Shown one piece after another: positions 1 to 7,127 of a stretch of DNA of 7,127 nt. Within the stretch, counting starts at the first letter, position 1. Each line of letters starts with the position of its first letter. The notes under the pieces are model-generated. The model searched no databases. It had not been told where the DNA came from and worked only from the letters and a program-made list of their open reading frames with translations. A program made the translations under genes and the position numbers. Source of the stretch: Tannerella sp. (GTDB lineage: Bacteria > Bacteroidota > Bacteroidia > Bacteroidales > Tannerellaceae); NCBI GenBank assembly GCA_031261145.1, contig JAISJX010000139.1:1-7127 (forward strand), in the 5' to 3' direction.

Positions 1-394
1 TCTTAAAAGATTTGGTAGCCAGCTCTTGGGCAGTGATATCGCCTAAACATTTCACTCCCATTTTTTCCAACGCCTCCCGGGAAACCTTGTAACCCGAAAC
101 CTCGTTACCACCCATCCATATAACGACTTGCGATTTTCCTTGTTGAACAGCGCGGACAGTCAATCCTGTCATAGAATGCATCAGCAGGTGATTCCTCAAA
201 CCGCTTGTCGGATCCGTGTTCTCGAGAAGATTCTTTTGCGAATTCGAATACCCTCCCAATACGTTCCAATAATATAACGGTTTTACTGACAGGTAGGGTA
301 GCCAATAACCGTTTTCAGATTGAGGCTCCGTGCCTTTTACTGAAATTGCTATAATTACAAAGCACAAAAACAGTATGCGTTTAATTGTTTTCAT
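1..394 (-). CDS. Second GxGYxYP-like secreted protein, N-terminal 131 codons only (3' end beyond left edge)
   Basis: The frame is open from an ATG at 392-394 down to position 1, giving 131 residues without a stop. The start MKTIKRILFLCFVIIAISVK is a short basic segment followed by a hydrophobic core, so a Sec signal peptide is likely. Cys11 sits inside the hydrophobic core without a lipobox around it, so signal peptidase I cleavage and periplasmic or extracellular location is more likely than a lipoprotein. Residues about 69-130 align without difficulty to residues about 66-129 of the upstream neighbour: both have LL..S..GLT.RA..QG....V..W, then LE..G....G and a final LA...F. I therefore infer a paralogue carrying at least the N-terminal GxGYxYP domain. 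The gene begins 12 nt after the neighbour's stop, with an A-rich leader (AGAAAACAAA before ATG) and no Shine-Dalgarno sequence, so the two are very probably co-transcribed. Whether the C-terminal putative catalytic domain is present cannot be seen. Confidence 0.8.
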   Translation of the reverse strand, partial: MKTIKRILFLCFVIIAISVKGTEPQSENGYWLPYLSVKPLYYWNVLGGYSNSQKNLLENTDPTSGLRNHLLMHSMTGLTVRAVQQGKSQVVIWMGGNEVSGYKVSREALEKMGVKCLGDITAQELATKSFK

Positions 395-406
395 TTTGTT
401 TTCTAT

Positions 407-2227
407 TTATAACAAATTTTTTAAATATTTCCGTGTTTGTTCCGGACGGTATTTCATTCTGATTTGCCAAACTAATTCTTCGAGACTGACAGTTTCATAA
501 GAATCATCAAGATGATTTTCCAGCAACCGTGCAATACCGGGTCCCATGGTTACACCGTCTTTGGTTTCGGCCAAATCGTCGCAGTCCTTGCCATGTTCCG
601 AAAAACGACTCCACGCGTGAATGCAAATCAAATTGTATTCGGGATTGTTACGATCTTCATCCAAACGGCGAGCTATGTATCGGGGCGTTCCTTCGCGTTC
701 GCGAAGAAAAGACTCATTCCATAGAGAATACTTGATAGTTACTATCGGAATGTCGTATCCTTGTCGGTTGGTAACCCAGTAAATATCGCCGGCTCCGGCT
801 GCATAAGGAGTGTACTGATAACCTAATATACCGATGAGTTGGTCGTTTTCCTCGACAAACATTCGATAGGCTTCCATCGCTTCGGGCGAACCGACTTCAT
901 CTTTGGCCATCAATCCGATCATTGGGATACGGTGCTGACGCATGTAGGCCGATGTGAGGCGCGCTTTTTCGCGCATGTCACGCTGACGATCACGAGCATT
1001 GGCATACGTATCGCTATAATATACGCCGCCACCCTGAACTTCCAGTAGAGTACTGTTTTCCGGTTGACGTTCGATGATGTACCTGAATGCGGCGGGCGCC
1101 ATCTGTGGCAATGTTGTTGCGGCGATCCCAAAGGCCACTTTCGAGGCGGAGCTTTCAGGCAAGTCATACCAACGCTCCACGAAACTCTGCATCATCCACT
1201 GATTGTTGTCGCCGTCAGTCATAAAAAAGGAAACTAACCGTTTGTCTTTGTCATAGTCAATGGTTCTCGGATCAAGCACACGTGCAAGGATCTTTTCCTG
1301 ACGGTTTTTGTAATCTGCACTCGTCAGGCAGGCATTGTAAAACCAGTCGTTGACTGCCGATGCCTGGGCATTCTGCGAGGCCATACCATTAATGTCTCGT
1401 TCACTGTATTTTCCACTCTCCCAACCGTAGATCAGATTATGCGATTCCAACGTCTGACAGACAGTATTGTACAAATCCCAATATTCTCCATTGGTTGCAT
1501 CGCGTGGTTGCGGATAGAGGTTCATAAAAAACCAGCCATTCATAATGGCCACGTCGCGTAGTTGCCATGTGTTATTGGGCATGATCACCAATCCTTTCTT
1601 TTCGCAACGGTCACCAAATTCGTTCCATGCATCGCGCACATTCTTTTCTGATGCATCGTAAAGCATCTTGTAACCGGCATTTTCAAATAATGAGCGGTTT
1701 TGTTTGTCCACAATAAGACCGTTGTACACATGCGCTGCCGTGACGGCTACCGAACCACTTTCGGGATTCTTCGCAAGGTCGGTCAGTATATATCCGTCAA
1801 ACAGATCTTTCAGTGTTACATTCGTTGTGTCAATCGGTTCAAACGTTTCCATCGCTAATTGTAACGGACTCACTTTCCCTATAAAACGACATCCACGCTC
1901 TTCCAGCGAAGCGCGTTCTTTCTGGTAGGGCATATAACGGTCGGAAGGGTTGATAATCCATACGCCAACATTTGTTCTTCCCTGCTCCAAAGCACGGGCA
2001 GTCAAACCTATAATCGACGTTGCCAGCAAATAATCACTGAGATTATTCCCTTCGACAGCAATTTCCCAACACAGGTTGGGTGTACGACTTAGCGCCGGCA
2101 ATTTGTACTGTCCCACATCAGCAATGGGATCGTACATTTCCTCATATTTCAATTTCCCTTTTTGCGTGCATGCTACTTGCATCAATACCAGCAAAATACA
2201 TACAGCAATCCATTTTGGAATTCTCAT
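407..2227 (-). CDS. GxGYxYP-family putative glycoside hydrolase, probable lipoprotein
   Basis: This is a complete 606-residue protein. Residues 1-19 form a signal peptide ending LMQVAC, with Cys20 as the likely lipidated residue. The lipobox is loose (Gln at -3), so export is firm and lipidation is probable. Residues about 45-130 match the N-terminal GxGYxYP region, a Rossmann-like stretch with GLTARALEQG. Residues about 325-580 match the C-terminal domain of the family, a putative glycoside hydrolase. Its acidic DGDN motif is at 338-341, followed by NQW, and then by the P-x-x-AP-x-x-x-RYI stretch near 374-384. The family signature G-x-G-Y-x-Y-P aligns to GGGVYYS at 399-405, so the first Tyr is Val and the Pro is Ser. 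Length is normal for the family. No substrate or reaction is established for this family as far as I know, so hydrolase activity is a family-level prediction. It follows the DUF3823 gene after a hairpin-containing 74-nt gap and precedes a second GxGYxYP-like gene by 12 nt. Confidence 0.88.
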   Translation of the reverse strand: MRIPKWIAVCILLVLMQVACTQKGKLKYEEMYDPIADVGQYKLPALSRTPNLCWEIAVEGNNLSDYLLATSIIGLTARALEQGRTNVGVWIINPSDRYMPYQKERASLEERGCRFIGKVSPLQLAMETFEPIDTTNVTLKDLFDGYILTDLAKNPESGSVAVTAAHVYNGLIVDKQNRSLFENAGYKMLYDASEKNVRDAWNEFGDRCEKKGLVIMPNNTWQLRDVAIMNGWFFMNLYPQPRDATNGEYWDLYNTVCQTLESHNLIYGWESGKYSERDINGMASQNAQASAVNDWFYNACLTSADYKNRQEKILARVLDPRTIDYDKDKRLVSFFMTDGDNNQWMMQSFVERWYDLPESSASKVAFGIAATTLPQMAPAAFRYIIERQPENSTLLEVQGGGVYYSDTYANARDRQRDMREKARLTSAYMRQHRIPMIGLMAKDEVGSPEAMEAYRMFVEENDQLIGILGYQYTPYAAGAGDIYWVTNRQGYDIPIVTIKYSLWNESFLREREGTPRYIARRLDEDRNNPEYNLICIHAWSRFSEHGKDCDDLAETKDGVTMGPGIARLLENHLDDSYETVSLEELVWQIRMKYRPEQTRKYLKNLL

Positions 2228-2241
2228 TTTCGTATATCTTT

Positions 2242-2295
2242 AAAAAGAAAAAAGAAATGGGGGTATTCCTTATGAGGAATATACCCCATTTCTTT
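2242..2295 (-). terminator. Strong hairpin with T-rich tail between the importer genes and the GxGYxYP genes
   Basis: On the minus strand the stop of the DUF3823 gene is followed within 7 nt by an inverted repeat. Positions 2284-2295 pair with 2251-2262 (12 bp including a GGGG/CCCC run), then after a 1x2 internal loop positions 2275-2281 pair with 2264-2270 (7 bp), leaving a 4-nt loop at 2271-2274. The 3' arm runs into TTTCTTTTTTCTTTTT in the transcript sense, which is the form of a Rho-independent terminator. The next ATG lies only about 15 nt after the T tract, so a complete promoter between them does not fit. The element may therefore act as a partial terminator or a 3'-end stabiliser that lowers expression of the downstream genes. 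The plus-strand side is also followed by a T-rich stretch, but no plus-strand gene is seen for it to serve. Confidence 0.75.
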
Positions 2296-2301
2296 ATTTT
2301 C

Positions 2302-3147
2302 TTACTTTGGTATATCTACCCGTTTTTCCACATTATAATTGTATCGCCGAATGCCTTCGGTGTTATAGTTTATACGAGCCGCCGCACGGATAAACATCGT
2401 GTAGCCTGCGGGTATTTCCCCTTGAGTAGTAATGGTAATGGTGTTACCAAGCTCGGCTTCGAACGAATTACCGGAGAAATTCCTTTGGATAGAATAACGG
2501 CCGTCATATTCAGCATTGCCCACATACGCTCCCTGACTGACATACAACCAAACATCGGTTACGTTCAGGAAATCATTGCTATATCCTCCCATTGGTTCAA
2601 TTTTAGCCCTGAAATCATAAGGAGATACCGCTCGCGTAACTTTAAAGCTTGCCGTAATCTTACCATTAGCAACGGTTGGCTCACCTACCCATTCCACTTT
2701 CAGAAATGGTTCGACCTGAAAGTTTTGCACAGTAATACCCTTAATATCAATATACTTACTTTCATCCGCAATGGTGTCGCCAGATTGGTTAAGCCGTATC
2801 AGGGGGATGAAAGGTCCGTCAACACGAACATTATAGCGTCCGGCGAATACTTTTGTATTTTGATATTCGCCATCCTTCTTACAATAAAAAGTGAAATCCT
2901 CCGGAGTTCCTGTTCCTCCTTTCCAGCTCAATTCGCGAATACGGATACGTATGCCATCGTTCGTCTGGTCGGTTAACACGCGCTCGCCGGTGACGACATC
3001 CACTATTTCGCCTTTCAGTGTTTCACCAGGCTCGTCATAATTGTCAATACTGAACAATTCGCAAGAGTAAAATGAAACGATGATAACGCCAAATATCATT
3101 ATACCAGTAATACTGTTAATAATGCGTTTAAAAAACAATTTATTCAT
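2302..3147 (-). CDS. DUF3823 family lipoprotein, likely accessory surface protein of the SusCD system
   Basis: This is a complete 281-residue protein. The N-terminus has Lys/Arg residues, a hydrophobic segment (about 13-25) and SFYSC, making Cys29 the likely lipidated residue. An acidic stretch follows (CELFSIDNYDEP), as is typical of exported Bacteroidota lipoproteins. Residues about 40-125 resemble the DUF3823 N-terminal domain, a beta-sandwich of the carboxypeptidase-regulatory or Ig-like type, with LKGEIVDVVTGERV, KKDGEYQNTKVFAGRYNV and the family-like GPFIPL. Residues about 130-281 form a second beta-rich domain (DUF3823 C-terminal type). The gene begins 24 nt after the susD-like stop. 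In characterised polysaccharide utilisation loci the gene just after susD often encodes a surface glycan-binding protein, so a binding role is inferred from position. No catalytic motif is visible and no ligand can be predicted. Confidence 0.85.
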   Translation of the reverse strand: MNKLFFKRIINSITGIMIFGVIIVSFYSCELFSIDNYDEPGETLKGEIVDVVTGERVLTDQTNDGIRIRIRELSWKGGTGTPEDFTFYCKKDGEYQNTKVFAGRYNVRVDGPFIPLIRLNQSGDTIADESKYIDIKGITVQNFQVEPFLKVEWVGEPTVANGKITASFKVTRAVSPYDFRAKIEPMGGYSNDFLNVTDVWLYVSQGAYVGNAEYDGRYSIQRNFSGNSFEAELGNTITITTQGEIPAGYTMFIRAAARINYNTEGIRRYNYNVEKRVDIPK

Positions 3148-3171
3148 TTTTATGATGTTTTAAGAGTTAAA

Positions 3172-5226
3172 CTAACGATTAGGTTGTTGATCAATTACAT
3201 CGCTTTTTGATACTTGGTCGCCAGGTATAGCAAAATAATATTGATTTTCTCTGAACACGTATTGAGGGCTACCAAATTCAATAAGGCGCGCATCAAAGAA
3301 ATACTTATTGGCTTTTGTACTATAAAACGGGTACAACCCCCTATACAATACTCCATTTTCCTGGGTACGTCCGAGAACATCTGCCTCAGAATGTTGCGTG
3401 CGCCAACGGCGAATATCCCAAAGGATTTTATTCTCGAAACCAAGTTCTTTTTTGCGTTCCTTGCGAATTATCTTCATTCCGTTGTCATTGAGGGTAAGCG
3501 TCCCCACTAATGGATCAGCGCCTGCCCTATCTCGAATATCCGCGATGGCATTGGTGGCAATTTGCGTAAAGTCATCGCCAGAAGGCGCTGATTCGCCGGC
3601 AAGAGCTAGTTCACAGGCTGCTTCGGCTACATTTAACAAAATTTCTCCATAACGCATCAACACAAAATGTTGTGTCGAACGACCTTCCTGTAACTCTGCC
3701 TTTGGCTTGTCCGGAACCATATATTTGCGAATACCGAAACCTAAATATAAACATTCCCTCGTCCCGCCGAAGGGACCGTTTAACCCACTTGCATTCATTA
3801 CTGTGCCATTATCCAACGTAACCGTTTCGTGATTAGTGGAACCCGTGGATAAATACAATGTTTTTGGAGTTGATGTATATGCGGGAATATTGTTATACCG
3901 GCGTGATGTAAGATTCGCCCAGCCATAATCCGGTTGACCGGAGCCATTTACCATCAACGGGTCAATACCACTTGTAACATCGCCCGTATAGATACCCCTG
4001 CGAATATCAGCCTCTTCACCTTTGAATATGTCATACGGAAGTATGAGATAAGCACGCAGACGAGGTTCGACAGTACTGAATAGATCCATCGGATGGTTGA
4101 AAAGCTTATACTTCCCGTTATCGTCAAATACCTTGATAGTTCCGTTAGGATTTTTATCAATGCCATCGAACAGTTCGACAAAGTCGAGTGTAGGGCAGGT
4201 AGCATTTCCCGCTCCCGAACCTCTATACTGAACCCCTGCATTGTAACAATCGAACCCATGTACCAAGCTGCCTAAAAAATATTCCTTGATATACAAATTT
4301 TCGGAACTGGAAATGTCGAAGAACATATCCACCATATTCTCGTATTGTGCCTGACGGGTACCTGTCTTTTTTCTATACAACCAATATCGATCCGACTTCA
4401 TTACTACGCGCGCTGCATTGTATGCTTCACGAAAATATTTTTTAGAAGCCGCCGCCGAGGTATTCGGATCAAATCCGATCACCCGTACGCCTGTTTTCTG
4501 TCCAAAACCGGTTGTCTGGTTGTATTTGGCAACACCTCCGGCAAACAGCATAGCTTCGGATTTGAATCCCAATGCAACATATTTGTTGGAAAATCCTCGT
4601 TTCGGGCTTGTTTCGGCCAGATTAGCTATTGCCGCGTCAAAGTCTGCCAATACCTGATTCCATGTTTCTTCTTCGGTTGACCTTGGAATTTCGAGATCCT
4701 CAGCAGAATTTTCCGGATATTTCAGTACTTCCGTCACAATGGGCACGCCTCCGTAACGTTTTGCCAAGGTATAATAAACCATGGCGCGTGCAAAATACGC
4801 TTCACCGATATAATGGTTATACAATGTTTCGGAAAAACTTGACTTATATGAGGGAAGGGTTTCAATCAATCTGTTGGCATCGCGGAGTACGTTATACCCT
4901 CTCGCCCAATAATTTGAAACCCTGGAGTCGCCGGAAACCGGTTCTGTCGTCATAGTCCAACCCATATCACGGTGCATAGCGAATCCTTCGTGAACCCCGA
5001 GACCTAAATTATAGTCGAAAAAGAATCCCCAGTTCGGTGACCATTTGAAATCTTCAAAAGGCATCTGACTATATATTCTTGCCATATAGGCATCCATTCC
5101 GTTTTCGGATGTAAAAAGATCTTTATCCTGAATGACATTCAGAGGCGCCAAATCCAGATCATTACATGCGGTAAACATACCGCTAAAAAAAACGATGATT
5201 GATATAATTAAAATTTTAATTTTCAT
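3172..5226 (-). CDS. susD: SusD/RagB-like outer-membrane nutrient-binding lipoprotein
   Basis: This is a complete 684-residue protein. The signal peptide ends in GMFTAC, with Cys21 as the lipidated residue, followed by NDLDLAPLN, a standard SusD start. The N-terminal SusD-like region includes WARGYNVLRDANRLIETLP (107-125) and the helix pair with GEAYFARAMVYYTLAKRYGGVPI (141-163), the usual tetratricopeptide-like part. The C-terminal RagB/SusD domain includes LMRYGEILLNVAEAACELA (523-541), IADIRDRAG (561-569), and IRKERKKELGFENKILWDIRRW (587-608), the family's best conserved motif. It ends with YYFAIPGDQV.....IDQQPN, matching the usual IP...I..NP.L.QN end in degenerate form. SusD proteins sit over the SusC barrel on the cell surface and hand glycans or other nutrients to it. 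Spacing of 11 nt to the upstream susC-like stop supports one operon. It is longer than many SusD proteins; the extra length appears to lie around residues 400-500, near the putative binding face. Confidence 0.95.
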   Translation of the reverse strand: MKIKILIISIIVFFSGMFTACNDLDLAPLNVIQDKDLFTSENGMDAYMARIYSQMPFEDFKWSPNWGFFFDYNLGLGVHEGFAMHRDMGWTMTTEPVSGDSRVSNYWARGYNVLRDANRLIETLPSYKSSFSETLYNHYIGEAYFARAMVYYTLAKRYGGVPIVTEVLKYPENSAEDLEIPRSTEEETWNQVLADFDAAIANLAETSPKRGFSNKYVALGFKSEAMLFAGGVAKYNQTTGFGQKTGVRVIGFDPNTSAAASKKYFREAYNAARVVMKSDRYWLYRKKTGTRQAQYENMVDMFFDISSSENLYIKEYFLGSLVHGFDCYNAGVQYRGSGAGNATCPTLDFVELFDGIDKNPNGTIKVFDDNGKYKLFNHPMDLFSTVEPRLRAYLILPYDIFKGEEADIRRGIYTGDVTSGIDPLMVNGSGQPDYGWANLTSRRYNNIPAYTSTPKTLYLSTGSTNHETVTLDNGTVMNASGLNGPFGGTRECLYLGFGIRKYMVPDKPKAELQEGRSTQHFVLMRYGEILLNVAEAACELALAGESAPSGDDFTQIATNAIADIRDRAGADPLVGTLTLNDNGMKIIRKERKKELGFENKILWDIRRWRTQHSEADVLGRTQENGVLYRGLYPFYSTKANKYFFDARLIEFGSPQYVFRENQYYFAIPGDQVSKSDVIDQQPNR

Positions 5227-5237
5227 ATCTGTTAGTT

Positions 5238-7127
5238 TTAAAAAGTGATATTTACTCCAAGAGAAACAGTTTTATTCAACGGATACCAATAACCCATATC
5301 ATTGTCGGCATGTTCCGGATCAATCCATTTCACCTTGGTAACGGTAAATATATTGTAGGCGTTTGCAAACACGCGCAGGCTTTCAATACCCTGAATTTTA
5401 GGAAGCGTATATCCGAGTTCGACGGATTTAAGACGCAGATAAGCGCCATTCACAGTGTTGAACGCGGAATTTTCATCAGCAAAGGTACCCGTATAGGCAT
5501 AATATCCAGGTATCCATTGGGTAGCCGGATTCCAAGGATCAGCTTTGATATCGGCAGGATGCCATCTATCCATAAACTGAGTCATGGTACTTGCCTCGTC
5601 ATGCGCCCACATCGGTTCACGAAGTTGTTCTCTGTATTTATACGAGGATAATGCAGAACCCTGTAGTAGCAAGTTCAGGTCAAAACCTTTCCACGCAGCA
5701 TCAAAGATCATACTGAAGTTGACCCAAGGATACTGATTGAACCGAATGGAATGGAAGTCATTGCCATCAATCATGCCGTCGCCGTTCCAGTCCTCATAGA
5801 TATAAGCGCCCGGAAGCGTTCCACGTCCTATACGTATCGAAGAGTTCCATATATCATCCCATGATTCGAACCTGCCGGCAGCGCCTAAACCACCCTCTCT
5901 TCCTTGCATACGATTATTATCGTTGTTTCTCCAATTGCTCCACGAACTGTTGCTTTCAGCGCGTTCCAGAAAAAGCCTTTTCACACGGGTTACTGATCCG
6001 ATAGCTTTTATTCCATATAATAAATCGTTTATTCTGTTACGGTGCGTCAGTTCCAATTCAAGCCCAAAGGTGCGGTCGCTGTTCAGGTTTTCCTGCGGCA
6101 GGGCAGCGCCGACTACCGTAGGAATACCGCCGATGCGACTTGCCAGCAAGCCGTCGCGTTTGCGGCTGAAGTATTCGAAAGTACCTCCGAACAAACCATG
6201 CCACGCATCCCAGTCAATCCCGATGTTTGTTGTTTTTGCTGTGTACCATGTAATTAGAGTATTTGGAATACCCTTATTATCCGCGCTTGCGGTATAAGCT
6301 CCATTAAAAACGTATCCGGCTGAAAATTCTCTTTGACTGCTACCGCTTGTAGGATAATTATATCCTGAAATAAACTGATAGCTTGATGCACCGTCATCCC
6401 CTGTTTCTCCATAAGAAGCCCTGAGTTTAAACTGGTTGATAAATGACAGGGGCGAATTTTTGAAGAAATTTTCTTCTGATATACGCCATCCGACCGACGC
6501 AGCGGGGAAGAAACCCCATTGGGTGGAACCGGGGGCAAACTTGGAAGAACCATCGTAACGGAAAAGAAATTCTGCCAAGTATTTATCCGAAAATGAATAA
6601 TTGAATTTACCGATAAATGCGTTATTGGAATTAATGTACAAATCGCCGGCTCCGTAATACATATAACCTTCCTGATTTGTCGTACGGCCTCCCATAATGT
6701 AATCGAGCGGTAGAGCCATCTCGCGTCGCGCATAGAAATTATCGCCATCTCGTTTTTGCGTCTCTAAGGCTAACAAGCCCGCAACTTTGTGAACGCCGAA
6801 AGTATTAGTATAACCTAATGACAATTGTCCCAAGGTTTGTGCTCTCCCAAAACTTTCCCTTTCGATACGGTTGGGTCCATTAGCCTGATATCCCGTATAA
6901 ACATCGGATGCTTTGTCATATCGCCATGTAGAGTATTGTTTTCTAGAAAACTTGTTATCCGCTATGGTATAGTCATAACTGAACATCCCTTTCAATTCCA
7001 ATCCCTTTACGCCAGGAATTTCATACGTCAGGCTCGCGGATGATTTAAGGAATTTATTACCGAATTTTTTATATCCGCTAATATCTTGATCCATATCGGC
7101 TATTGGATTGATGCCGCCAACCAAACC
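5238..7127 (-). CDS. susC: SusC/RagA-like TonB-dependent outer-membrane receptor, C-terminal 629 residues (5' end beyond right edge)
   Basis: The frame is open from the right edge to a TAA at 5238-5240. A TTG at 7122-7124 is in frame but is not a credible start, because the sequence enters mid-barrel (GLVGGINPIADMDQ, matching the NP-x-A segment well inside SusC proteins). The visible part is beta-barrel: RYDGSSKFAPGSTQWGFFPA followed by ASVGWRISEENFF and LRASYGETGDDG are classical SusC stretches. Near the C-terminus are AYLRLKSVELGYTLP and FANAYNIFTVTKVKWIDPEH, ending SLGVNITF with the terminal Phe of outer-membrane barrel proteins. The missing N-terminal part, probably around 400-450 residues, should hold the signal peptide, the carboxypeptidase-regulatory-like domain, the TonB box and the plug. 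An acidic DWNGDGMIDGND loop is encoded near 5757-5795. The protein would import the substrate captured by the adjacent SusD into the periplasm using TonB energy. Whether it has an extra STN signalling domain cannot be seen. Confidence 0.95.
   Translation of the reverse strand, partial: GLVGGINPIADMDQDISGYKKFGNKFLKSSASLTYEIPGVKGLELKGMFSYDYTIADNKFSRKQYSTWRYDKASDVYTGYQANGPNRIERESFGRAQTLGQLSLGYTNTFGVHKVAGLLALETQKRDGDNFYARREMALPLDYIMGGRTTNQEGYMYYGAGDLYINSNNAFIGKFNYSFSDKYLAEFLFRYDGSSKFAPGSTQWGFFPAASVGWRISEENFFKNSPLSFINQFKLRASYGETGDDGASSYQFISGYNYPTSGSSQREFSAGYVFNGAYTASADNKGIPNTLITWYTAKTTNIGIDWDAWHGLFGGTFEYFSRKRDGLLASRIGGIPTVVGAALPQENLNSDRTFGLELELTHRNRINDLLYGIKAIGSVTRVKRLFLERAESNSSWSNWRNNDNNRMQGREGGLGAAGRFESWDDIWNSSIRIGRGTLPGAYIYEDWNGDGMIDGNDFHSIRFNQYPWVNFSMIFDAAWKGFDLNLLLQGSALSSYKYREQLREPMWAHDEASTMTQFMDRWHPADIKADPWNPATQWIPGYYAYTGTFADENSAFNTVNGAYLRLKSVELGYTLPKIQGIESLRVFANAYNIFTVTKVKWIDPEHADNDMGYWYPLNKTVSLGVNITF

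Noticed and set aside
105..305. A 66-codon minus-strand frame near the left edge
   Set aside because: It overlaps in a different frame the partial gene starting at 394, which has a signal peptide and homology to its neighbour. The 66-codon frame has neither.
2080..2976. A 298-codon open frame on the plus strand, running across the hairpin and antisense to the DUF3823 gene
   Set aside because: It lies wholly opposite well-supported genes, includes translated hairpin and A-rich sequence (a lysine run), has no family resemblance, and has no plus-strand neighbours or promoter. It is a chance frame.
5168..5183. Perfect 6-bp inverted repeat GCGGTA-AACA-TACCGC within the signal-peptide codons of the susD-like gene
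   Set aside because: It is short, lies in coding sequence, and on the transcribed strand its T-rich run comes before the stem and not after it, so it is not a terminator. A translational effect is possible but one such repeat is expected by chance in several kilobases.
6254..6748. A 164-codon minus-strand frame inside the SusC-like gene
   Set aside because: It is an alternative frame of a region whose SusC frame contains several conserved barrel motifs. Its own translation resembles nothing I recognise.
7122..7124. TTG as a possible start codon for the SusC-like gene
   Set aside because: The frame is open upstream to the window edge and the sequence at this point matches the interior of SusC proteins, with signal peptide and plug absent. 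The gene is simply cut by the window.
1..7127. tRNA, rRNA, CRISPR array, insertion sequence or attachment site
   Set aside because: I looked for regularly spaced direct repeats, transposase-like frames, terminal inverted repeats and cloverleaf-type sequences on both strands and saw none; nearly all the window is coding sequence of ordinary composition.

Overview
The window looks like part of a polysaccharide utilisation-type locus from a member of the Bacteroidota, probably order Bacteroidales. The evidence is an adjacent SusC-like TonB-dependent receptor and SusD-like lipoprotein, a DUF3823 lipoprotein, GxGYxYP-family proteins that are common in gut Bacteroidales, and A-rich translation starts without a Shine-Dalgarno sequence. 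I cannot name a genus from the sequence.

All recognisable genes lie on the minus strand, so transcription runs from right to left. In that order they are: the C-terminal part of a SusC-like outer-membrane receptor (its 5' end lies beyond the right edge); a complete SusD-like lipoprotein 11 nt downstream; a DUF3823 lipoprotein 24 nt further on; a 74-nt gap holding a strong hairpin followed by a T-rich tract; a complete GxGYxYP-family protein; and, 12 nt after it, the first 131 codons of a second protein whose N-terminal region resembles the first GxGYxYP protein. This last gene runs off the left edge. No stretch over 300 bases lacks a gene, and the plus strand carries nothing convincing.

The likely joint role is capture and import of a glycan or glycoconjugate. 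SusC and SusD would form the outer-membrane importer, the DUF3823 protein would sit in the usual place of an accessory surface glycan-binding protein, and the GxGYxYP proteins are putative glycoside hydrolases of unproven activity. No recognised CAZy enzyme, sulfatase, peptidase or regulator is present in the window, so the substrate cannot be inferred.

The points most worth a second look are the hairpin that separates the importer genes from the GxGYxYP genes with almost no room for a new promoter, the tandem divergent GxGYxYP pair, and the altered signature motif in the complete GxGYxYP protein.
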